From Lysinibacillus capsici (GTDB lineage Bacteria; Bacillota; Bacilli; Bacillales_A; Planococcaceae): a DNA stretch of 64,000 bases. Below the pieces are notes generated by a model. That model was not told the origin of the DNA. It was given only the letters and a program-made list of their open reading frames with translations, and ran no database searches. Position numbers and translations under genes: made by a program. Where the stretch lies: positions 124,001 to 188,000 of the forward strand of contig NZ_PXXX01000015.1 in NCBI RefSeq assembly GCF_003367505.1, given 5' to 3'. Shown here one piece after another: positions 59,531 through 64,000 of this stretch; within the stretch, counting starts at the first letter, position 1, and each line of letters opens with the position of its first letter.

Positions 59531-61135
59531 GTGGTGGTGGAACATGGGGTAACGGTCAATGAATTATTACAATTGCCATCTTTTCGTGGCGCAGAGGTGT
59601 TAACAGGGCGAGATAATCTGCACCGTACCGTATCATCTCTATCTGTATTAGAGGTATCGAATGTTGATTTTTATTCGAAAATTATTAACCGTGTACAGGA
59701 GGAATGGTATGCAGAGGAGCTTGTCATTAGCTCCTTTTACTCCATTCGAGATAGTGTGGAGCAGCAATGTGAAACGATACAGCATTTACATGATTTAGGA
59801 GAGCTGGGGCTTATTTTATATTATGTCGGCATTGTATTGCCTGATATTCCAGAAGAAGTGCTTGCGTTAGCGGAGGCACAAGGCTTTATTATCATTTGTA
59901 TGCCGCGAAATGATTATTCACTGCGCTATAACGAGGTTATCTATGAGGTTATGGAAGCGATTGTTAGTAATCAAGGCGTTAATGATCATTTTGTCAAAGA
60001 GACATTAGAAAAGGTATCGTTACTACCTGAGCATTTAAGAAGTGTTGAAATTACACTGAAAATGCTTTCAGATCGTTTAAAGGCGAATATTGTGCTCACC
60101 AATAGTCATTTTGACATTGTGAACCAAGTGATGTGGCCACGAAATTCATCATTAGATGTAGCGAATGTCATTGAAGAATGCTCCCAATCCAATTTTCAGA
60201 GGGAAGCAGGCAAGCTCGAGCTGCTAAGAAGTGATGTCGCCTGTGTCGTAGACTATAAAAGAGTACATCAAAAAAATGGCGAGCCGCTATTTTTATTTCT
60301 GATTAAAGAAAATACAAAATTACCTGCTAAGACAATTGAAAAAGTAAGTGAGGTTGTGCAAGTAGCCATAAATTTATGGGGAGACAAGCATGATGAGGTT
60401 AGTGAATATGCCTTAGTTAAAGCTATTATCAATGACGAAGGGGAGAAAATGAGAAGATTAGCCAATCTTCTTCATATTGATGTTTCCGCCATTCAAATGA
60501 TGTGGCTTGTCTACATGCATGATTTAGCAGACGAAAAAAGAATTCGCGATGAATTAGAAGAGCAACTGTCCAAATATTATCAAACAAGAGTCATCCAATG
60601 CATTGACCATTGTATGATTGTACTGGTAGGCAATTGCTTTTATAAGTATCATGAGTTTGAGATTGCCATTGAATATAGTGAAACTACTCAGTATGATGCC
60701 CAAATCGCAGAAATTGTTTATGCACCTAAAATGAGAAATACAAAGTCTGTTCGTCAAATGTATCAATTGGTCAATCAGGTGGGGGACAAAGCCCATACGA
60801 TTTATCCGATGCGAAAATTGTTTACTGCAGCGGAAGTGCGCTCCATGAAAAGGGCAATTGATGTCAGTAAGCAGGGCGAGGAAATGATTGAAGAATATTT
60901 GTCTGTAATTGAACCCATTATACGTGACCATGATGCCTTGCAGACATTGATAACCTTTTTATTAGATGCAAATGCTAGTGTGGAGCGCTGTGCAGAGCTC
61001 CTCTATATCCATAAAAACACGGTGAAATACCGCATCAAAAAAATTAGTGAGCTGATTGGCACAGATGTTACCGTATATTCGGAATTTTATGATGCCTACA
61101 TGGCTTGCATGCTATATCGATTGATTAATGATTAG
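59531..61135 (+). CDS. PucR-type transcriptional regulator
   Basis: About 534 residues. The N-terminal PucR domain (VTVNELLQLPSFRGAEVLTGRDNLHRTVSSLSVLEV) senses purine or pyrimidine-related metabolites in known members. The C-terminus has the HTH_30 domain, LDANASVERCAELLYIHKNTVKYRIKKISELIG. The start is one of three consecutive GTG codons (59531-59539); no distinct AGGAGG is visible. It lies directly before the cytosine-permease-like, DUF917 and hydantoinase genes in the same direction but is separated from them by a strong terminator, so it probably activates them from its own transcript. Confidence 0.9.
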   Translation: MVVEHGVTVNELLQLPSFRGAEVLTGRDNLHRTVSSLSVLEVSNVDFYSKIINRVQEEWYAEELVISSFYSIRDSVEQQCETIQHLHDLGELGLILYYVGIVLPDIPEEVLALAEAQGFIIICMPRNDYSLRYNEVIYEVMEAIVSNQGVNDHFVKETLEKVSLLPEHLRSVEITLKMLSDRLKANIVLTNSHFDIVNQVMWPRNSSLDVANVIEECSQSNFQREAGKLELLRSDVACVVDYKRVHQKNGEPLFLFLIKENTKLPAKTIEKVSEVVQVAINLWGDKHDEVSEYALVKAIINDEGEKMRRLANLLHIDVSAIQMMWLVYMHDLADEKRIRDELEEQLSKYYQTRVIQCIDHCMIVLVGNCFYKYHEFEIAIEYSETTQYDAQIAEIVYAPKMRNTKSVRQMYQLVNQVGDKAHTIYPMRKLFTAAEVRSMKRAIDVSKQGEEMIEEYLSVIEPIIRDHDALQTLITFLLDANASVERCAELLYIHKNTVKYRIKKISELIGTDVTVYSEFYDAYMACMLYRLIND

Positions 61136-61184
61136 AATAATCTGAAATTTTGTCATTTTGAACAAAATTTCAGATTATTTTTTT
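61136..61184 (+). terminator. Strong terminator after pucR-like gene
   Basis: AATAATCTGAAATTTTGT (61136-61153) and its complement (61162-61179) form an 18-bp stem around CATTTTGA, ending in TTTTTTT. It starts at the PucR stop codon. Confidence 0.92.
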
Positions 61185-61264
61185 CATTTGCGCAAAAGAC
61201 TCAACTCCTACCTATCTTCTATAATTAAAAACATTAATCCATCACCAAATAAGGAGGGAGTCAC

Positions 61265-62533
61265 ATGCAAAATGAAAATAAAGGTCAATCTTGGTATAGC
61301 TTAGGCATTATTTGGGCTGGTGCCATGATTTGTATTCCCAGTTTATTAGTCGGTAACGCACTGATTACCAATATGAGTTTATCAAAGGCACTGGCTGTTG
61401 CTTTTGTAGGCTATGCTATTGTCGTGATCATCATGATTTTGCAAGGCATGCAAAGCAGTGATTTAGGAAAGCCCACTGTCCATATAGCAGGACAAGTGTT
61501 TGGAAAAAAGGGCTCTCGTACAATATTATCCATTATCTTAGCTATTGCTTGCTTAGGGTGGTTTGGCATTCAGGCCAATGTTTGTGGCGTAGCCTTAGCA
61601 AACTTATTAGCAATCTATCATTTGAATATACCCATTCCAATCGCTTCATTCATTAGTGGTATGGTTATGGTCGTATCCGCACTTTATGGGATGAAGGTGT
61701 TGCGTATTTTAAGCTATATCGCCGTACCATTGCTCGTCATCATTTGTCTGTATGGTTTAGGTCAAATATTAACTGGTGAGCAACTACAGCTCGTTCGGGA
61801 TTATCAGCCACAGGGCAATATGAGCTTTATGGATGGTTTAGCTGTAACGATTGGGTCCTTTGCATTAGGGGCTGTTATCGCGGGTGATTATTCGCAATTT
61901 TCAAAAAAGCGTTCAGACGTTTTCAAAGCCGCTACATTAGGGATTATTCCTGCAGGGGTGCTAATGATTGCTGTGGGAGCTGTCTTAACGATTGCCTATC
62001 AAACAAGTGATATTACAGCAGTCTTTCTGCATATCGCAACACCCTTTATTGGTGGAGTGGGTCTGATTTTAGCAACATGGAAAACCAATTTGGTCAATGC
62101 AATTTCAGGTGGAATTGCCTTAATTAATGTATTTGATGTTGCTAAAAACAAAGAACGATTAGCCATAGGTGTGGCGGGTACAATTGGCACAATCTTAGCC
62201 GTTGTAGGGATTTTAAATTATTTTACACCTATCATGTCAATTTTATCGGCGATGATTCCGCCTGTTGCAGGGGTGATGATTGCTTCCTACTGGGTCATTC
62301 ATAAAGGCAAAACAGATAGCTGGCAGGAAGTTGAAGGGGTCAATCGATTAGGTGTATTTTCTTGGCTAGTAGGTGCTGTAATTGCCTGTATGCCAGTGGT
62401 ATTTTCCTTATTCCCTGCATTGCCAGCACTACCAAACCAACCGATGATTGGCATCATTATTTCATTCGTGATTTATTATGTTGGGTATCGTGTATCTGTA
62501 CAAAAAACGGTCATATTGGAGGAACATAGATGA
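61265..62533 (+). CDS. Cytosine permease-like transporter (NCS1/CodB family)
   Basis: 422 residues with 12 helices. The start WYSLGIIWAGAMICIPSLLVGNALI, the GWFGIQANVCG segment and GDYSQFSKKRSDVFKAATLG are hallmarks of CodB-like NCS1 permeases, which import cytosine, hydantoins, allantoin or related bases with sodium or protons. AAGGAGGGAG lies before ATG 61265. It overlaps the DUF917 gene by 4 bases, so the substrate is probably broken down by the enzymes that follow. Confidence 0.88.
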   Translation: MQNENKGQSWYSLGIIWAGAMICIPSLLVGNALITNMSLSKALAVAFVGYAIVVIIMILQGMQSSDLGKPTVHIAGQVFGKKGSRTILSIILAIACLGWFGIQANVCGVALANLLAIYHLNIPIPIASFISGMVMVVSALYGMKVLRILSYIAVPLLVIICLYGLGQILTGEQLQLVRDYQPQGNMSFMDGLAVTIGSFALGAVIAGDYSQFSKKRSDVFKAATLGIIPAGVLMIAVGAVLTIAYQTSDITAVFLHIATPFIGGVGLILATWKTNLVNAISGGIALINVFDVAKNKERLAIGVAGTIGTILAVVGILNYFTPIMSILSAMIPPVAGVMIASYWVIHKGKTDSWQEVEGVNRLGVFSWLVGAVIACMPVVFSLFPALPALPNQPMIGIIISFVIYYVGYRVSVQKTVILEEHR

Positions 62534-63633
62534 GATATTTAGATCAGGCAGCTATTGAACATATTGCCATAGGGGCAGCATTTTTAGGAACAGGTGGGGG
62601 AGGAGATCCCTATATTGGAAAATTAATGGCGCTTTCTGCTATCGAAAAAAATGGCCCTGTAAAATTGTATTCAGTGGATGAAATTGCGGATGATGATTTT
62701 TTCATTCCAGCCGCAATGATGGGGGCACCATCAGTTTTAGTAGAAAAATTCCCACGTGGCGATGAGTTTGTTAAGGTTTTCCAAAAGCTTGCCCAATATT
62801 TAGGGAAAGAAAAAATTGCAGGTACCTATCCAATGGAAGCAGGTGGGGTCAATTCGATGATTCCTATTGTAGTAGCAGCACAGCTTGGCTTACCATTGAT
62901 TGATTGTGATGGCATGGGGCGTGCATTTCCGGAATTACAAATGGTGACATTCCACTTAGATGGGATTTCGGCAACGCCAATGGCCATCACTGATGAAAAA
63001 GGGAATATTGGTATTTTTGAAACCATTGATAATAAATGGACCGAGCGTATCGCCCGAACAGCAACAGTAGAAATGGGCGCTAGTTCTTTAGTGAGCCTCT
63101 ACCCAACAACGGGTGCGCAAATTAAACAAAGCGGTGTTCATCATATAGTGACGCTTTCTGAAAAAATTGGTGAAATTATTGCCTCGAAAGACCAAGAGGT
63201 GAACGATAAGCTACAAAGCCTTTTAAAGCTTACGGATGGATATGAGCTTTTCCAAGGAAAAATAGTGGATGTTATTCGTGAAACGAAGGGTGGCTTTAAC
63301 CTAGGTAAAATGAATCTTGAAGGTATTGAATCTTATAAAAATGATCAAATGAAGGTTCATTTCCAAAATGAAAACTTATTAGCTGAGAAAAACGAGCAGG
63401 TTATAGCGATGACACCAGACTTAATTTGTTTGGTGGATTATGAAACTTTATTGCCTGTTACAACAGAGAGCTTAAAATATGGTAAACGTGTGCGTGTGAT
63501 TGGCTTACCAGCACATGAAAAATGGCGTACAGCAAAAGGTATTGAAACAGCTGGACCCAAATACTTTGGCTATGAATATGAGTATACGCCAATTGAGGAA
63601 TTAGTGAAAAAGGAGGTAGCAGAGCATGTATAA
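62530..63633 (+). CDS. DUF917 family protein (hydantoinase-associated)
   Basis: 367 residues. The DUF917 pattern is clear: AIEHIAIGAAFLGTGGGGDPYIGKLMAL, then VNSMIPIVVAAQLGLPLIDCDGMGRAFPELQM, and IGLPAHEKWRTAKGIETAGPKYFGY. Members are encoded next to hydantoinase/oxoprolinase genes and are annotated as S-methyl-thiohydantoin desulfurases in some databases; the reaction is poorly established. GGAGGAAC precedes the ATG. It overlaps both neighbours (ATGA with the permease, 8 bases with the next gene), so the three are one translation unit. Confidence 0.88.
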   Translation: MRYLDQAAIEHIAIGAAFLGTGGGGDPYIGKLMALSAIEKNGPVKLYSVDEIADDDFFIPAAMMGAPSVLVEKFPRGDEFVKVFQKLAQYLGKEKIAGTYPMEAGGVNSMIPIVVAAQLGLPLIDCDGMGRAFPELQMVTFHLDGISATPMAITDEKGNIGIFETIDNKWTERIARTATVEMGASSLVSLYPTTGAQIKQSGVHHIVTLSEKIGEIIASKDQEVNDKLQSLLKLTDGYELFQGKIVDVIRETKGGFNLGKMNLEGIESYKNDQMKVHFQNENLLAEKNEQVIAMTPDLICLVDYETLLPVTTESLKYGKRVRVIGLPAHEKWRTAKGIETAGPKYFGYEYEYTPIEELVKKEVAEHV

Positions 63634-64000
63634 AATTGGAATCGATGTAGGTGGAACAAACACAGATGCCATCCTTTTAGACCATAATAGCCAGCTTATT
63701 TACAGTGTGAAATCACCAACAAGCTTAGATATTAAAACAGGGATTGAAAAGTCACTGCAACAATTACTAGAGGGTGCAAATATTGACAAAACAAAAATTA
63801 CCCATGCGATGTTAGGGACAACACAATGCACCAATGCCATTGTTGAACGTAAAAAGCTAGCAAAGGTTGGTGTCATTCGACTAGGTTATCCAGCGACGGC
63901 TTCCGTACTCCCTTATACAGCTTGGCCAGCGGATATGATTGATAAATTATCTGGTAATTATGCCATTGCCCATGGTGGTTATGAATATGACGGCCAATTA
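63626..64000 (+). CDS. Hydantoinase/oxoprolinase family protein, N-terminal part only
   Basis: The first 125 codons are in the window: MYKIGIDVGGTNTDAILLDHN, then KVKSPTS-like VKSPTSLDIKTGIEKSL and MLGTTQCTNAIVERKKLAKVGVIRLGYPAT, characteristic of the HyuA ATPase-like domain of ATP-dependent hydantoinases and 5-oxoprolinases. AGGAGG lies before ATG 63626, inside the DUF917 gene. It would open a cyclic amide such as a hydantoin in the cytoplasm using ATP. The 3' end lies beyond the window. Confidence 0.9.
   Translation, partial: MYKIGIDVGGTNTDAILLDHNSQLIYSVKSPTSLDIKTGIEKSLQQLLEGANIDKTKITHAMLGTTQCTNAIVERKKLAKVGVIRLGYPATASVLPYTAWPADMIDKLSGNYAIAHGGYEYDGQL

Overview
The window is chromosomal DNA from a low-GC, spore-forming, Gram-positive bacterium. 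I infer the Lysinibacillus / Planococcaceae-Bacillaceae group. The grounds are strong AGGAGG ribosome sites, frequent TTG and GTG starts, sigma-A promoters, classical Fur boxes, a CotY/CotZ-type coat protein, a YheC/YheD-type ATP-grasp domain and a dpp-ykf locus. No rRNA, tRNA, CRISPR array, phage or insertion sequence was recognised.

Layout. 1-222: start of an amino-acid:sodium symporter (minus). 447-12697: a large cell-wall-peptide uptake and degradation locus, with an Asp/Glu-type racemase, P1/DmpA peptidase, VanX-like D,D-dipeptidase, DppA D-aminopeptidase, a complete Dpp/Opp ABC importer, LD-carboxypeptidase, a signal-less class-A serine hydrolase and a YkfC-type NlpC/P60 endopeptidase. 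12694-18499: small membrane protein, glucosaminidase-LysM protein, a bactofilin-like unknown, and a MoxR ATPase paired with a metallopeptidase/VWA protein. 18592-23819: two-gene osmoprotectant or ergothioneine-type ABC importer (permease fused to binding protein), DUF2975 plus HTH pair, SMR efflux pair and a HAD phosphatase. 23969-31023: a CotY/CotZ relative followed by an unusual ligase cluster, namely a YheC/D ATP-grasp fused to a Mur ligase, a separate ATP-grasp ligase and two MurF-like ligases. 31354-37288: two-domain NlpC/P60 protein, VOC protein, a cobalamin riboswitch with only tiny genes behind it, TetR regulator, butanediol-dehydrogenase-type enzyme and PepSY protein. 37469-46445: OmpR-type two-component pair, ankyrin lipoprotein, secreted protein, DesKR-like pair, DUF418 protein, methyltransferase and a small basic protein.

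46496-58505 is dominated by iron acquisition. A Fur-box promoter region sits between a ferredoxin/flavodoxin-NADP reductase and a siderophore ABC importer (ATPase, lipoprotein, two permeases). A second Fur box precedes an EfeO-EfeB-EfeU elemental iron system. Between them lie a NERD protein and a MarR-MFS pair. 58547-64000: Cys-rich pentapeptide-repeat protein, then a PucR regulator followed by a cytosine-permease-like transporter, a DUF917 protein and the start of a hydantoinase/oxoprolinase, probably one nitrogen-compound catabolic unit.

Two features stand out. First, the 24.5-31.0 kb ligase cluster has a cyanophycin-synthetase-like domain order and spore-coat neighbours, and could build an undescribed amide-linked product of the spore envelope. 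Second, four intergenic regions carry arrays of a GGATAG-centred unit repeated at almost exactly 21 bp (two DNA turns), with higher-order periods of 82-102 bp. Functions are inferred from family motifs read by eye; no database search was possible.
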